Assembly (NCBI GenBank): GCA_019694455.1
Contig: JAIBBY010000033.1
Span: 1 to 53,692 of the forward strand
From: Pirellulales bacterium
GTDB lineage: Bacteria; Planctomycetota; Planctomycetia; Pirellulales; JAEUIK01
DNA length: 53,692 nucleotides
Direction: 5' to 3'
This document shows positions 32,094-41,560 of this stretch, one piece after another (the stretch's first letter is position 1; each line of letters opens with the position of its first letter). Under the pieces are notes generated by a model that worked only from the letters and a program-made list of their open reading frames with translations, did not search any database and was not told the DNA's origin. Made by a program: the position numbers and the translations under genes.

Positions 32094-33734
32094 GTGCGCG
32101 AGAATGCGCCCACTGCCGTCCCCACTTTGCGCCACTGGCCAACGTCGGTTGCCTGCACGGCGACGCTTTGTTGGGTGATCACGGCGACGGCCATCACTTG
32201 GCCAATCGCGCGCGAGTGGCAGTTTCTTTCCAGCGACTACGCGCAGTACGCCAGCGGCGCGGAGAATCTGCTGGCTGGCCACGGCTATGCCACCAGTCTG
32301 CCTTTCTACGACGAGCATTATCGTCTGGGAGTGTTGCCGACGCCGCAGACCGTTTTTCCGCCTGGCTTTTCGTTGTGGATCGCCCTCGGCATGACGCTGG
32401 GGCTGTCGGCAGACCAGTCGGCGCTGGCGATCGCGCTCCTGTGTTATCACGCCAGCGCGGCGATGATCGTGCTGTTGACGCGGCGATCAACCACAAGCTG
32501 GTGGTTGGCGGCGTCCGCTGGAGCGGCATGGTATGGCATCGCGGGCAACTGGTTCAACATCGCCAGTGGGATGAGCGAAATGTGCTTCATCCTCTGCACG
32601 CTCGGCGTCGCCGCACTGTCGACCAATCTAGCCGCTGAGCGCTCACTGCCGGAGAACGTCGGTGCGGGCCTCGCGGCGTCGGCCGCGTTCTTGGTGCGCT
32701 ACGTGGGTTTGTTTTGCGTGGCAACGTTGTTTTTCTGGCTCGCGCTGCGGTGCGCGCTACTGCGCAGCAGACGATCGGTTTTTGACTTGGTGCTAGGAAT
32801 GGCGGCGCCGGCAATCACCCTGGGCGCTGTGTTTGGACGCAATTATGCGCTAGTAGGCGACTTCAAAGGTGGGAACGACCTGGGAAAGTCGGAACCGCTG
32901 TCGACCGTCGCACCGCGCATGCTGCGCTCGGCGGGGGATATTGTGGGGCTCGATTGGGCCGGACTCAAACAGGGGCATCTGGGCGAAATGATTGCCGCCG
33001 CGATGGTGATCGCGCTGGTGGCGTACGTCGCGTGGCTGTTCGCCACTCGTCAGGGACGAGAGCGGATCTGGGCGCCGAGTCGCCCAGGGGGATTGATCGT
33101 GTTTTCGGGACTATACATGGGGTTGACGATTGCGGCTCTGGCGCTGCTGGAAAGTCGCACCTCAATCACGTTTTCGTATCGGATGTTGTTGCCATTGGCA
33201 CCGTTTGCCATCTTGTTAGCCGCTGGCACATGGCGGCAGTTAGTTTCGCCGCTGCCCGGGACGTTGCGCATCGGTTTGGCGTCGGGGGCAGCGCTCGCGT
33301 TCGGGCTAGGACAGTGGCAAGCCTATTTGGAATTTCGTCCAATCCATGAAAAGTCATTGGCAGGGATGCGCGCGATCGAGCGTGGACTAAGCGGCAATCT
33401 GGCGGGACAGTCGGCACGGGGCTACCTCGTAGCCAACGCCTCGCTGGCGAGGCCACTGATCGCCTATCAGTCGCAAACCGTCGGCGCATTGCTAGGCGCG
33501 CCAGTGCTGGGACTCACGCCGAGGGTGTACACCGCAACCAAGTGGACCGAGGCCGAAACGCGCCAGTTGGCGCAGCAATATCATGCCGGGCACGTGTTGT
33601 TCTGGCCGCAGCTTTGGAAGGGACGCGGCGATCCGCGATTGACGTTTTTTCAGGCGTTGGCCGATGGCCGGCCGCCGGTATGGCTGACGCCAATCTTGCA
33701 AACTCCCGATATGGAGATTTATCGGATCGAGTGA
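32094..33734 (+). CDS. Multi-pass membrane protein, probable GT39/ArnT-like glycosyltransferase
   Basis: A 546-residue protein with about 11 hydrophobic segments and a C-terminal periplasmic domain of about 130 residues. The first loop has SSDYAQYASGAENLLAGHGYATS and the second LPTPQTVFPPGFSLW, the pattern of GT-C enzymes where an early Asp acts in catalysis and a Pro-rich loop follows. It is the last gene of the operon, starting with GTG four bases after the deacetylase stop. A likely role is decorating the polymer outside the cytoplasm with a sugar from a lipid carrier. A non-enzymatic role cannot be excluded. No terminator is evident in the 49 bases before the convergent kinase gene. Confidence 0.7.
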   Translation: MRENAPTAVPTLRHWPTSVACTATLCWVITATAITWPIAREWQFLSSDYAQYASGAENLLAGHGYATSLPFYDEHYRLGVLPTPQTVFPPGFSLWIALGMTLGLSADQSALAIALLCYHASAAMIVLLTRRSTTSWWLAASAGAAWYGIAGNWFNIASGMSEMCFILCTLGVAALSTNLAAERSLPENVGAGLAASAAFLVRYVGLFCVATLFFWLALRCALLRSRRSVFDLVLGMAAPAITLGAVFGRNYALVGDFKGGNDLGKSEPLSTVAPRMLRSAGDIVGLDWAGLKQGHLGEMIAAAMVIALVAYVAWLFATRQGRERIWAPSRPGGLIVFSGLYMGLTIAALALLESRTSITFSYRMLLPLAPFAILLAAGTWRQLVSPLPGTLRIGLASGAALAFGLGQWQAYLEFRPIHEKSLAGMRAIERGLSGNLAGQSARGYLVANASLARPLIAYQSQTVGALLGAPVLGLTPRVYTATKWTEAETRQLAQQYHAGHVLFWPQLWKGRGDPRLTFFQALADGRPPVWLTPILQTPDMEIYRIE

Positions 33735-33783
33735 GCGAACATTCTGTTTTCTGAAGCGGCACGGAGAGTACTTCACTGCGCCG

Positions 33784-34890
33784 TTAGTCGTCGAGTTCTT
33801 CAAGCCAGAGGCGAATTTCGTTGTCATACTCACTGGCGAGATCGCCATGAATGAGTTGCCGCTGAAAACTGGCCGCTCCTTCTTGCGCAACCTCTGCCGC
33901 CTCGGCGCTCGGGAAGCGGCGATTGGGATCGGCGGCGATCAGTCCTCGACAAATGGTCATCAGCAGTTCGCTGGAAACGACTTCGGGGGGCAAGATCTGC
34001 GGCAGCCGCGCGGCCAGGGCGCGCTTGGCCTCCAGTAGGTCGCGCCATTCGACGAGGCCTGCGAACGGCGGGGCGCCGCCAAGCATTTCGATCAATACGT
34101 AGCCTAGGCTACAGAGATCGGAGCGAGGGGTGCATTCCCCACCTTCCAAGATCTCCGGCGCGGCATAGGCGGGGGTGCAGGTGCGGCGCGGCGGCGGATT
34201 TTCGTGTTCGAAGGCGGAGCCGATGTCAATGATCTTGGCATTGCCAGTGCGCTTGACCATGAGATTGGCGGGCTTGAGATCGCTGTGGACCACCCCCTCA
34301 CGATGGAGCGCTGCGACGGCGGCCAAGCAATCGCGGAGGATGGCAATGGCGATGCCCGGCTTGAGCCGAGGTTGGCTGGGGCCGGCGGTGACAATGACGT
34401 TGTTCAGGTACTCCCAGCGGCGCGTGCTCACCTTGTCGCGGACGCGCTCGAGCATTTCGGCCGTGAGCAAGCGGCTGAGGTCATAGCCATCAACCCACTC
34501 CATTTCCATGAGGCGGATGCGATTGCGATCGAGAAAGTTGTGGACATCGAGCAGATTGTCTTGTTGAATCTGGGCCACATGCGCGGCGACCTGGGCCATG
34601 CGGGCCATGGCGTCTTCGTAAGCGTGCAGGTCATCGTAGCGTTCGGGAGAAAAGACCTTGAGTGCGACGGGGAGGGTGAAGTTGTCGGCGCCGCGGCGTT
34701 CGCTAAGGTAGACAATACCTTGGCCGCCAGCGCCGAGCGGCTTGAGCAAACGGTGGTGGACGGTCCAAGCGAAGCGCTGATCGTCGATAATATCTTGATA
34801 CTTGGTCAGCAACTCATGGCCCCGGCGCTCACCCACCGTGCCGTTGTGAGCGATTGTGGGCGTCTCATTTTGGATGATCGTGGTGGTCAT
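33784..34890 (-). CDS. Soluble Ser/Thr protein kinase (Hanks type)
   Basis: A 368-residue kinase. Glycine loop GAGGQGIVYL (53-62), VALKVF with the ATP Lys (K78), HSDLKPANL (202-210) with catalytic D204, K206 and N209, DIG (222-224) in place of DFG, and APE (244-246). No transmembrane segment or C-terminal sensor domain, unlike most PknB-type planctomycete kinases. An N-terminal stretch of about 45 residues precedes the kinase fold. The ATG at 34890 has AGGGGA upstream; the frame is open further but without family similarity. It converges on the polysaccharide operon; control of that locus is conceivable but not shown. Confidence 0.92.
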   Translation of the reverse strand: MTTTIIQNETPTIAHNGTVGERRGHELLTKYQDIIDDQRFAWTVHHRLLKPLGAGGQGIVYLSERRGADNFTLPVALKVFSPERYDDLHAYEDAMARMAQVAAHVAQIQQDNLLDVHNFLDRNRIRLMEMEWVDGYDLSRLLTAEMLERVRDKVSTRRWEYLNNVIVTAGPSQPRLKPGIAIAILRDCLAAVAALHREGVVHSDLKPANLMVKRTGNAKIIDIGSAFEHENPPPRRTCTPAYAAPEILEGGECTPRSDLCSLGYVLIEMLGGAPPFAGLVEWRDLLEAKRALAARLPQILPPEVVSSELLMTICRGLIAADPNRRFPSAEAAEVAQEGAASFQRQLIHGDLASEYDNEIRLWLEELDD

Positions 34891-35009
34891 TCCCCTACTC
34901 ACGGATGGGCCTGATGTTTCCTGGCTGCCGCGTATCTTAGAAGCGAGACAGAGCGGCCGTCCAGATGAACGCAGCAATGCTATAATGTGTTGATAGCTTC
35001 AGCACGCCG

Positions 35010-35975
35010 CTAGGCAGGCAGGCGCCGAGGAAAGCCGAGATTCTTGTCGACCAGGTTCTTGAGGGGCGCGCCGGTCAGATAGCGCCCCAGATTGTCGCAG
35101 AAGAAATCAGTCATGTCGTCGATGCGCCGCGCCGACTGCCCCGCGACGTGGGGGGTGATGATCAGATTGGGGGCGGACCAAAGTGGGCTGTCCGCGGCCA
35201 GGGGCTCGGTGGGGGTGACATCGAGAGCGGCGCCTGCGAGATGTTTTGAATCGAGCGCCGCGACCAGCGCTGACTCTTCAATCAGCTTGCCGCGCGCGAG
35301 GTTCAGAAAGTAAGCGCCGGGCTTCATCCGCGCAAACCGGTCGGCGGTCATCATCTGCTCGGTGAGAGGAGTCAACGGTACGGCCAGCAGCAGAAAGTCA
35401 GCAATTTCCAGGACGTCGTCGAGTCGCTCGGCAGGCCATAACTCCGCGACGTGCGGCGGACGATCGATGGGAAACAGGTCGGTGGCGACAATGCGCGTCC
35501 TATAGGGCGCCAACAGTTCGGCAATCCGTCGACCAACGCCGCCGAAGCCGATGATGCCGACGGTACTGTGGTGAAGGTCACTCGTGGGACGACGAATGAA
35601 CTCACGCTTCTGCTGCGCGCGCAAGAAAACTGGCAAGCTGCGCGAAAGTGCCGTAGCCAAGCCGATGGCATGTTCGGCCACCTGATCAGCGAGCACTCCT
35701 GAGGCGCTGGTGACGGTGATATTGGAAGCGACGACGGAGGGAACAAGGCAATGATCTAGCCCGGCGGCAGACGATTGGATCCAGCGGAGTCGGCCCCGGC
35801 TGACGACATCATCCCAGGGGACCGGCACCTTGGCATGACCGCAGAAAATGTCGGCGTCAAGTATCTCCGTGCCGATACGCTCTTGGCCAGCGTCGACCAC
35901 CTGGGCCTGAGTGGCGATGTGGGCGATCTGTTCGACGTGCCTGGGTTCGACCGGATAGCAGAGGACGATGCGCAT
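35010..35975 (-). CDS. D-2-hydroxyacid dehydrogenase family protein
   Basis: A 321-residue NAD(P)-dependent enzyme. It starts at MRIVLCYPVEP, the usual family N-terminus. VGIIGFGGVGRRIAELL is the nucleotide fold; catalytic residues appear as Arg in NLARGKLIEE, Glu in VTPTEPL and His in ITPHVAGQS. Likely reaction: interconversion of a 2-hydroxy acid and a 2-oxo acid. The substrate is not evident; its N-terminal domain is more like the GyaR/phosphonate-type branch than SerA, and no ACT domain is present. Divergent to the metallophosphoesterase gene across a 152-base gap. Confidence 0.9.
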   Translation of the reverse strand: MRIVLCYPVEPRHVEQIAHIATQAQVVDAGQERIGTEILDADIFCGHAKVPVPWDDVVSRGRLRWIQSSAAGLDHCLVPSVVASNITVTSASGVLADQVAEHAIGLATALSRSLPVFLRAQQKREFIRRPTSDLHHSTVGIIGFGGVGRRIAELLAPYRTRIVATDLFPIDRPPHVAELWPAERLDDVLEIADFLLLAVPLTPLTEQMMTADRFARMKPGAYFLNLARGKLIEESALVAALDSKHLAGAALDVTPTEPLAADSPLWSAPNLIITPHVAGQSARRIDDMTDFFCDNLGRYLTGAPLKNLVDKNLGFPRRLPA

Positions 35976-36127
35976 AAATGATCCGTCTGGCCTGGTGCGG
36001 TTGACAGCAAGGAAACCGCTAGTGTAGTGGCAGCGGCGATTGTCTCGAAGTGGTAGACTGACGCGGCCAGCCAGGGCGTCGCGCGGCGCGGTTGGCGACC
36101 GCAATTGGTTTTGTCAGGTGCTTCGCC

Positions 36128-37045
36128 ATGCCGATTCATTTAGAGCCTATCTCTCGTCGTTGGTTTATAGGTAGCAGCGTGGCGGCGGCGAGCGCCGGTT
36201 GGCTAGCGCTGGAATCGGCAAGCTGCGCGGAGCAACCCGCCGCCGACCCGCATACGATCGCGCTGTTGTCGGACACGCACATATTTCGCGATCGCGCGGT
36301 GAAGCACCGGGGCGTGGATATGTACTCCCATCTGGCACAGGTTGGAGAAGAAGTGCGGTCGCACGCCAAGCGACCGTCGCATGTTCTGGTGAATGGCGAC
36401 TGCGCCTTTCTAGAAGGGGGCGCGGAAGATTATCAACAGTTTTTGAGCCTGATCAAACCGTACACCGAGGCGGGCTTTCCGGTGCATCTGGCGCTGGGCA
36501 ACCACGACAATCGCGAACGTTTCTGGGAAGGGGCGATGCCGTTCCGATCGACGGTGAAGGGACTCGACAGCCGACAAGTTTCGATCATCGTCGCCGAGCG
36601 CGCCAATTGGTTCGTGCTCGATTCACTGGAGCGAACGAATTACACGCCCGGTACGCTGGGAGCGGACCAATTGCGCTGGCTGGGCGAGTCGCTCGATGCG
36701 CACGGCGATCGCCCGGCAATCGTGATGGCGCATCACAACCCGGTATCTGGCGCCGGTGTAAGTATGGGCTTGAGCGACACGGAGCAATTGTTTGAGGTCA
36801 TCATGCCGCGGCGGCAGGTGAAAGCGTATGTTTTTGGGCATACGCACCACTGGCAGGCACGCGAGCGCGACGGACTGCACCTGATCAATCTGCCGCCCAC
36901 GGCGTATCCATTCAACTCGACCGATCCGAGTGGTTGGGTGGAGGTGAATCTGGAGCCTGACGGAGCCAGCTTCACGCTGCACGCGCTGGATAAGGCGCAT
37001 CCGGCAAATGGGCAGCGTCATGACCTGAAGTGGCGCGCAGCGTAA
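36128..37045 (+). CDS. Tat-exported calcineurin-like metallophosphoesterase
   Basis: A 305-residue protein. The N-terminus has a twin-arginine signal, ISRRWFIGSSVAAASAGWLA (RR at 10-11), so folding in the cytoplasm before export is likely. Metal-binding motifs: LLSDTHIF (D49, H51), VNGDCAF (D91), LGNHDN (N125, H126), MAHHNP and GHTHHW. This is the full set for a two-metal phosphoesterase. Substrate unknown; related proteins act on phosphodiesters or purple-acid-phosphatase-like targets. The start ATG was set by the signal peptide. Divergent from the hydroxyacid dehydrogenase gene. Confidence 0.9.
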   Translation: MPIHLEPISRRWFIGSSVAAASAGWLALESASCAEQPAADPHTIALLSDTHIFRDRAVKHRGVDMYSHLAQVGEEVRSHAKRPSHVLVNGDCAFLEGGAEDYQQFLSLIKPYTEAGFPVHLALGNHDNRERFWEGAMPFRSTVKGLDSRQVSIIVAERANWFVLDSLERTNYTPGTLGADQLRWLGESLDAHGDRPAIVMAHHNPVSGAGVSMGLSDTEQLFEVIMPRRQVKAYVFGHTHHWQARERDGLHLINLPPTAYPFNSTDPSGWVEVNLEPDGASFTLHALDKAHPANGQRHDLKWRAA

Positions 37046-37173
37046 GCGGACATGACGGTCCGGTTGTCGAACCCAGGATCGGCCAGCCGTGTCGGTAGTC
37101 GGAAGCGCGTCAGGCCGAACTATTGTCTGGGACGGCACAATTGGCCGCTGCTATGGAATTGAGTTGAGGCGGT

Positions 37174-38637
37174 ATGTCGACCAACGGAGCGGCGACTAGT
37201 TTGGGGTCTGGCTGGTGGGGACGTCCCGGCGGAGGACGCGAGGTGTGGACTCTCGCGTGGCCTCTGGTGGTGTCGACATCGAGCTGGACGGTGATGGACT
37301 TTCTGGATCGGATCTTCTTGATCTGGTACTCGCCAACTGCGATGGCGGCGGCGTTTCCGGCCGTTGTATTGAGTTTCACGGTCGAGTGCTTTTTTCTCGG
37401 CGTGGCGATGTACGTCAACGCGTTCGTGGCACAGTACTACGGCGCCGGACGGCATCACCGCATTGGACTAGCGGTCTGGCAGGGCATTTGGCTATCGCTG
37501 TTGGCAATGCCGCTGATGCTGGCCACGATTCCGCTGGCGCCGGCCGTGTTCGATTTCATTGGTCATGAGCCAGCGATCCGCGCTCAGGAGGTGGCGTACT
37601 ATCAGATTCATTGTGTTGGCGCGCCCGGCATGGTGATGGCAGCGGCGATGTCGAGTTTCTTCACCGGCCGCGGTCGGGTTCGGGTGGTAGCTATCGTCGA
37701 CACGATTGGGGCAGTGGTCAATGTGATGATCGACTACGTGTTGATCTTTGGGTACTACGGCTTTCCTGAAATGGGCATCGAAGGGGCAGCTTGGGGGACT
37801 GTGATCGGCCTGTGGCTGCGGTCGGCCATGTATTTGACGCTCATCCTGTTGAAGAAGAACCGCCACGAATTTCACACTCTGTCGGGTTGCAGGTTCGACC
37901 GCGAGCTGTTTGGGCGCATGCTGTACTACGGCTATCCGGCCGGCGTGCAGATGTTCGTTGAAGTGGCGACCTTCAGCAGTTTTCTGATGCTAGTGGGCGG
38001 ACTGGGACCACACGAGCTGATCGCCACCAATTTGGCATTCACCATCAACAGTCTGGCGTTCATACCCATGATGGGCATGAGCATGGCGGTGACCACGCTG
38101 GTAGGACAACGACTGGGGCAGAACGAACCAGAACTGGCCGCCCGCGGCACTTGGACGGCATACGAGATGGCGACACTCTACATGGGCGCGATCTCGCTGT
38201 TGTACTTGTTGGCGCCGCACATGTTCTTGATGCCGCATCAGGCGGGGATGGACCCAGGCGAGTTTGGGGAGCTGCGAGACCTAACGACGGTGCTGCTGCG
38301 CTTCGTGGCGGCGTATTGCTTGTTCGATACGATGATTTTGGTGTTTGTGGGAGCGCTGAAAGGCGCTGGCGACACGCGGTTCATCTTGTTCGCCTCGCTC
38401 TTCATGGCCCCGGTTCCGGTGCTGTTCACCTGGCTAGGGACACGCGTGTTTGGGCAGGGGCTCTTATTCTCGTGGGTGACTATTACTTGCTGGGTTTGCG
38501 GACTGGGGACGATCTATTTGGTTCGCTTCTTGCAAGGTAAATGGCGGTCAATGCGTGTGATTGAGCATGCCCCGCCGGACCTCTATACGGTGGGATTGGA
38601 CGACGCACCGACCGAAGAGCCGGCCGTGGCAATGTAA
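37174..38637 (+). CDS. MATE-family efflux transporter
   Basis: A 487-residue membrane protein with about 12 helices in two similar halves. EVWTLAWPLVVSTSSWTVMDFLDRIFLIWYS and VAQYYGAGRHHRIG in the first half, and FTINSLAFIPMMGMSMAVTTLVGQRLGQNE in the second, are the MatE repeat signatures. Expected role: cation-coupled export of organic cations or other small molecules. GAGG lies five bases before the ATG. It has no obvious link to the polysaccharide locus although it belongs to the same superfamily as the Wzx-like flippase. Next gene is a signal-peptide-bearing hydrolase. Confidence 0.93.
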   Translation: MSTNGAATSLGSGWWGRPGGGREVWTLAWPLVVSTSSWTVMDFLDRIFLIWYSPTAMAAAFPAVVLSFTVECFFLGVAMYVNAFVAQYYGAGRHHRIGLAVWQGIWLSLLAMPLMLATIPLAPAVFDFIGHEPAIRAQEVAYYQIHCVGAPGMVMAAAMSSFFTGRGRVRVVAIVDTIGAVVNVMIDYVLIFGYYGFPEMGIEGAAWGTVIGLWLRSAMYLTLILLKKNRHEFHTLSGCRFDRELFGRMLYYGYPAGVQMFVEVATFSSFLMLVGGLGPHELIATNLAFTINSLAFIPMMGMSMAVTTLVGQRLGQNEPELAARGTWTAYEMATLYMGAISLLYLLAPHMFLMPHQAGMDPGEFGELRDLTTVLLRFVAAYCLFDTMILVFVGALKGAGDTRFILFASLFMAPVPVLFTWLGTRVFGQGLLFSWVTITCWVCGLGTIYLVRFLQGKWRSMRVIEHAPPDLYTVGLDDAPTEEPAVAM

Positions 38638-38825
38638 CGCGACACAATTGCCCCTTTGAGGCGCGCGGCGCCGTGCAACCGGATGGAGATGGCATTGATT
38701 GGGCTTTCGTGGCAGTCGCATCGACTACGCGGCTGGGCTACAATCTCAGCTTTGCCCGGATGGGCTGTCGGCGGCCTGTGCGCTGCGAGTCGGCCAAAAT
38801 AATTGCAAACCTGGGAGTGACCGCC

Positions 38826-41066
38826 GTGCGGAATTTGTCGTTAGCAGGTTGGATTTGGCAATCGCTGGTCGCGTGCATGGTGATGGCGCTTGGCGCCGGC
38901 GTTGCGGCGGCAAATGAGTCTTTGACCGAGAGCGCAGACCAACTGGCCGCGAGCGTATTGATTCATCGCGATGCTTGGGGCGTTCCACACATCGAAGGGC
39001 CAACCGACGCGAGCGTGATCTTCGGCTTCGCCTACTGTCAGGCAGAGGATTACTTTTGGCAACTCGAAGACTCGTATGTAATGGGGCTGGGTCGGTACGC
39101 GGAATTGTACGGAGACAAGGGGCTGAAGAGCGACATGATCAACCGGGCGTTCGAGATTCCTCAGCGCTCGCAGGCCGATTACGAAAAGATGGAGCCAAAG
39201 ATCAAAGAGTCGTGCGAGGCCTTTGTGAAGGGTGTGAATTACTATTTGGAGAAACACCCTGAGGTTAAGCCGCGCTTGATCGAGCGGTTTGAACCATGGC
39301 AAATGATCGCCATGGGACGGCAGGTAATTTTGGAGATGACCTTCGGCAATACAGGACAATCCAAGGATCATGTGCCGACCGATTTCAAGGCGGTCGCCGA
39401 CGCGGGGAAGGGATCGAACGCCTGGGCGCTTTCGCCGAGCCGCACCAAAAACGGCAAGGCAATGTTGTTCATTAACCCACATCAGCCGTACTACGGATTT
39501 GGTCAGTTCTACGAAGGCCATATGAAGAGCGGCGAGGGTTGGAACTTCACCGGCGCCACTTTCTTTGGCAGCCCGATCCCGACGCTCGGGCACAACGAGC
39601 ATCTGGGTTGGGCCTTCACGGTGAACAATCCAGGAATCGGTAGCGCGTGGCGCGAAACGTTCGACGATCCGGCGAATCCACTGAATTACCGTTACGACAA
39701 GGGGTATCGGCAGGCGACTGAATGGAAGGACACGATCCGGGTCAAGAAGAAGAAAGGGATGGAGGAGCGCGAGTTTGTTTTTCGCAAGACGCATCACGGG
39801 CCAATCATCCGCAAGGAGTCCGACACCAGCTACATCGTCGCCAACATCGGCAAGTTCTATGACGCGCTCCTATCGCGGCAAAACCTGGCGATGGTGCGGG
39901 CGAAGAACTTCGCGGAATGGCGCGAGGCGATGAGCATGCTGGAGTTTCACATCTTCAATACGGTGTACGCTGATCGAGAAGGCAACATCTTCTATCTGTA
40001 CAACGGCATCGTGCCGCGGCGCGATCCGAGCTTCGACTGGTCCAGCCCGGTTGATGGCAGCAACCCGGACACGGAATGGAAAGGTATTCATACGATCGAC
40101 GAATTGCCGCAGACGTTGAATCCCCCGTCGGGCTTTGTGCAGAACTGCAATCAGACGCCGTACACCGTGACCGACGACGGCAACCCCTCTCTGGGCGACT
40201 ACCCCGATTACATGGTCCGCGAACGGCACGACGACAAGCGGCGGGCGAAGGTGTCGCGCATGCTGCTGCGCGAGATGAAGGACATGGAGTTCGATAGTTG
40301 GCAAAAGGCCTGCTTCGACACCACGCTGTATTGGGCGGTGGTGGAACTGCCGGCGTTGGCGCGGCTGCACAAGGAGTTGGAAACCAGCCACCCCGACTTG
40401 GCGGCGCAGTCCAAGCCATATTTCGATCACTTGATGAATTGGGATCGCAAGGTGCATATCGACTCAACTCAGGCGACATTGTGCATCGCGTGGTACGAAC
40501 AGCTTTATGGCGATGTGTATCGCAGCGAGACGCTGCAACGTCAGTTCATCGACGATCCGAGCAAGAAGTTCCATGCGCTGCTGACAGCGGCGCAGGGGCT
40601 GACGAAGGTGTTTGGCGACTGGAAGGTGCCGTATGGCGACGTGTATCGACTGCAGCGACACGCCAACGTAGCCGACTTCTTTCAGATTCCGTTCAACGAC
40701 AAGGAGTCGAGTCTGCCGAGCGCTGGTTCGTTTGGTCCGCTCGGCATTGTGTTCAACATGTACTTCACGCCGTCAATTGACATTCCGTTGGTGAAGACGA
40801 TCAAGAAGCGTTATGCGGTGGTGGGCGCCAGTTACGTGTCGGCGGTCGAATTCTCCGACCGAATTCAGGCGGTCTCGCTGCTGCAGTATGGAGAGAGCGG
40901 GCACGCCGATTCGCCGCACTTTTTCGACCAGGCGAAGCTGATGTCGCAAATGCAGTTTAAGCCGCAACCGTTCTACTGGGACGACGTGCTCAAGGCCGCC
41001 AAGCGCAGCTATCATCCCGGACAACAGGATGAAAAGAAGCTCGCCGGCGAGCTTGGGGGCGAGTAG
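38826..41066 (+). CDS. Penicillin-acylase-family Ntn hydrolase, secreted
   Basis: A 746-residue precursor. The signal peptide covers about residues 1-29. ASVLIHRDAWGVPHIEG begins the alpha-chain part, and FGFAYCQAEDYFWQLE is typical. After autocleavage before S197 (AGKG|SNAWALSPSRT) the serine becomes the N-terminal nucleophile of the beta chain. The beta chain contains INPHQPYYG, LGHNEHLGWAFTVNNPG and RKTHHGPI, as in the acylase family. Such enzymes cleave amides such as acyl-homoserine lactones, beta-lactam side chains or acylated peptides; which one cannot be told. The start is a GTG with GGAG nine bases upstream. The mature protein is expected in the periplasm. Confidence 0.92.
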   Translation: MRNLSLAGWIWQSLVACMVMALGAGVAAANESLTESADQLAASVLIHRDAWGVPHIEGPTDASVIFGFAYCQAEDYFWQLEDSYVMGLGRYAELYGDKGLKSDMINRAFEIPQRSQADYEKMEPKIKESCEAFVKGVNYYLEKHPEVKPRLIERFEPWQMIAMGRQVILEMTFGNTGQSKDHVPTDFKAVADAGKGSNAWALSPSRTKNGKAMLFINPHQPYYGFGQFYEGHMKSGEGWNFTGATFFGSPIPTLGHNEHLGWAFTVNNPGIGSAWRETFDDPANPLNYRYDKGYRQATEWKDTIRVKKKKGMEEREFVFRKTHHGPIIRKESDTSYIVANIGKFYDALLSRQNLAMVRAKNFAEWREAMSMLEFHIFNTVYADREGNIFYLYNGIVPRRDPSFDWSSPVDGSNPDTEWKGIHTIDELPQTLNPPSGFVQNCNQTPYTVTDDGNPSLGDYPDYMVRERHDDKRRAKVSRMLLREMKDMEFDSWQKACFDTTLYWAVVELPALARLHKELETSHPDLAAQSKPYFDHLMNWDRKVHIDSTQATLCIAWYEQLYGDVYRSETLQRQFIDDPSKKFHALLTAAQGLTKVFGDWKVPYGDVYRLQRHANVADFFQIPFNDKESSLPSAGSFGPLGIVFNMYFTPSIDIPLVKTIKKRYAVVGASYVSAVEFSDRIQAVSLLQYGESGHADSPHFFDQAKLMSQMQFKPQPFYWDDVLKAAKRSYHPGQQDEKKLAGELGGE

Positions 41067-41098
41067 CGCCCCAAGAGGGGTACAACGTGGCGTTTTTT
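41067..41098 (+). terminator. Possible rho-independent terminator after the acylase gene
   Basis: CGCC (41067-41070) can pair with GGCG (41089-41092), with an inner CCCC/GGGG hairpin at 41069-41080 as an alternative, and a run of six T follows at 41093-41098. The stem is short, so this is a weak candidate; it lies one base after the acylase stop and 31 bases before the receiver-domain gene. Confidence 0.3.
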
Positions 41099-41129
41099 GC
41101 TTTTGGCAAACAGCGGGGATTGTTGACCG

Positions 41130-41516
41130 ATGACGGACACTGCGGCAGCGAAGCCGGAAAAACGCATTTTATTGGTAGACGACGATCATGAGATCGTTGA
41201 GTCGATGCGGCTGGCCTTAGAATCCAAGGGGTACAAGATTCTGGTGGCGCGCGACGGCAACCAGGGATTGGCTATGGCGGAGCGCGAGAATCCAGACCTC
41301 GTGATTTTGGACATGATGATGCCGAAGCGGAGCGGCTTTTTAGTGTTAGAGAAGCTGCGACGCACTCACGCGGTGCCGATGCGGGTGATCATGATCACGG
41401 CCAATGAGGGAAGCCGCCACAAGGCGTACGCCGAGATGCTCGGCGTGGACGACTACATCCGCAAGCCGTTCGCGATGGATCGCTTGATGGATGCAGTGAG
41501 TCGCCTGCTCGGGTAA
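41130..41516 (+). CDS. Stand-alone response-regulator receiver protein (CheY-like)
   Basis: A 128-residue single-domain protein. Acidic pocket DDD (17-19), phospho-acceptor D61 in VILDMMMP, T90 in VIMITAN and K112 in IRKPF are all present. There is no output domain, so it must act by protein-protein contact or as a phosphorelay element. No histidine kinase is encoded in the window. GGGGA lies ten bases before the ATG. It is followed by a long noncoding region, so it may end a short transcription unit with the acylase. Confidence 0.93.
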   Translation: MTDTAAAKPEKRILLVDDDHEIVESMRLALESKGYKILVARDGNQGLAMAERENPDLVILDMMMPKRSGFLVLEKLRRTHAVPMRVIMITANEGSRHKAYAEMLGVDDYIRKPFAMDRLMDAVSRLLG

Positions 41517-41560
41517 AGTTGGCGCAAGCCCAGGACCCACCGAGCAAGTTGAGCTTCCAC

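Noticed and set aside
25021..33734. Assignment of the locus to an exosortase (PEP-CTERM) system because of the XrtA-type deacetylase domain
   Set aside because: No exosortase, PEP-CTERM protein or PrsK/PrsR-type regulator was found, and the deacetylase domain is degenerate.
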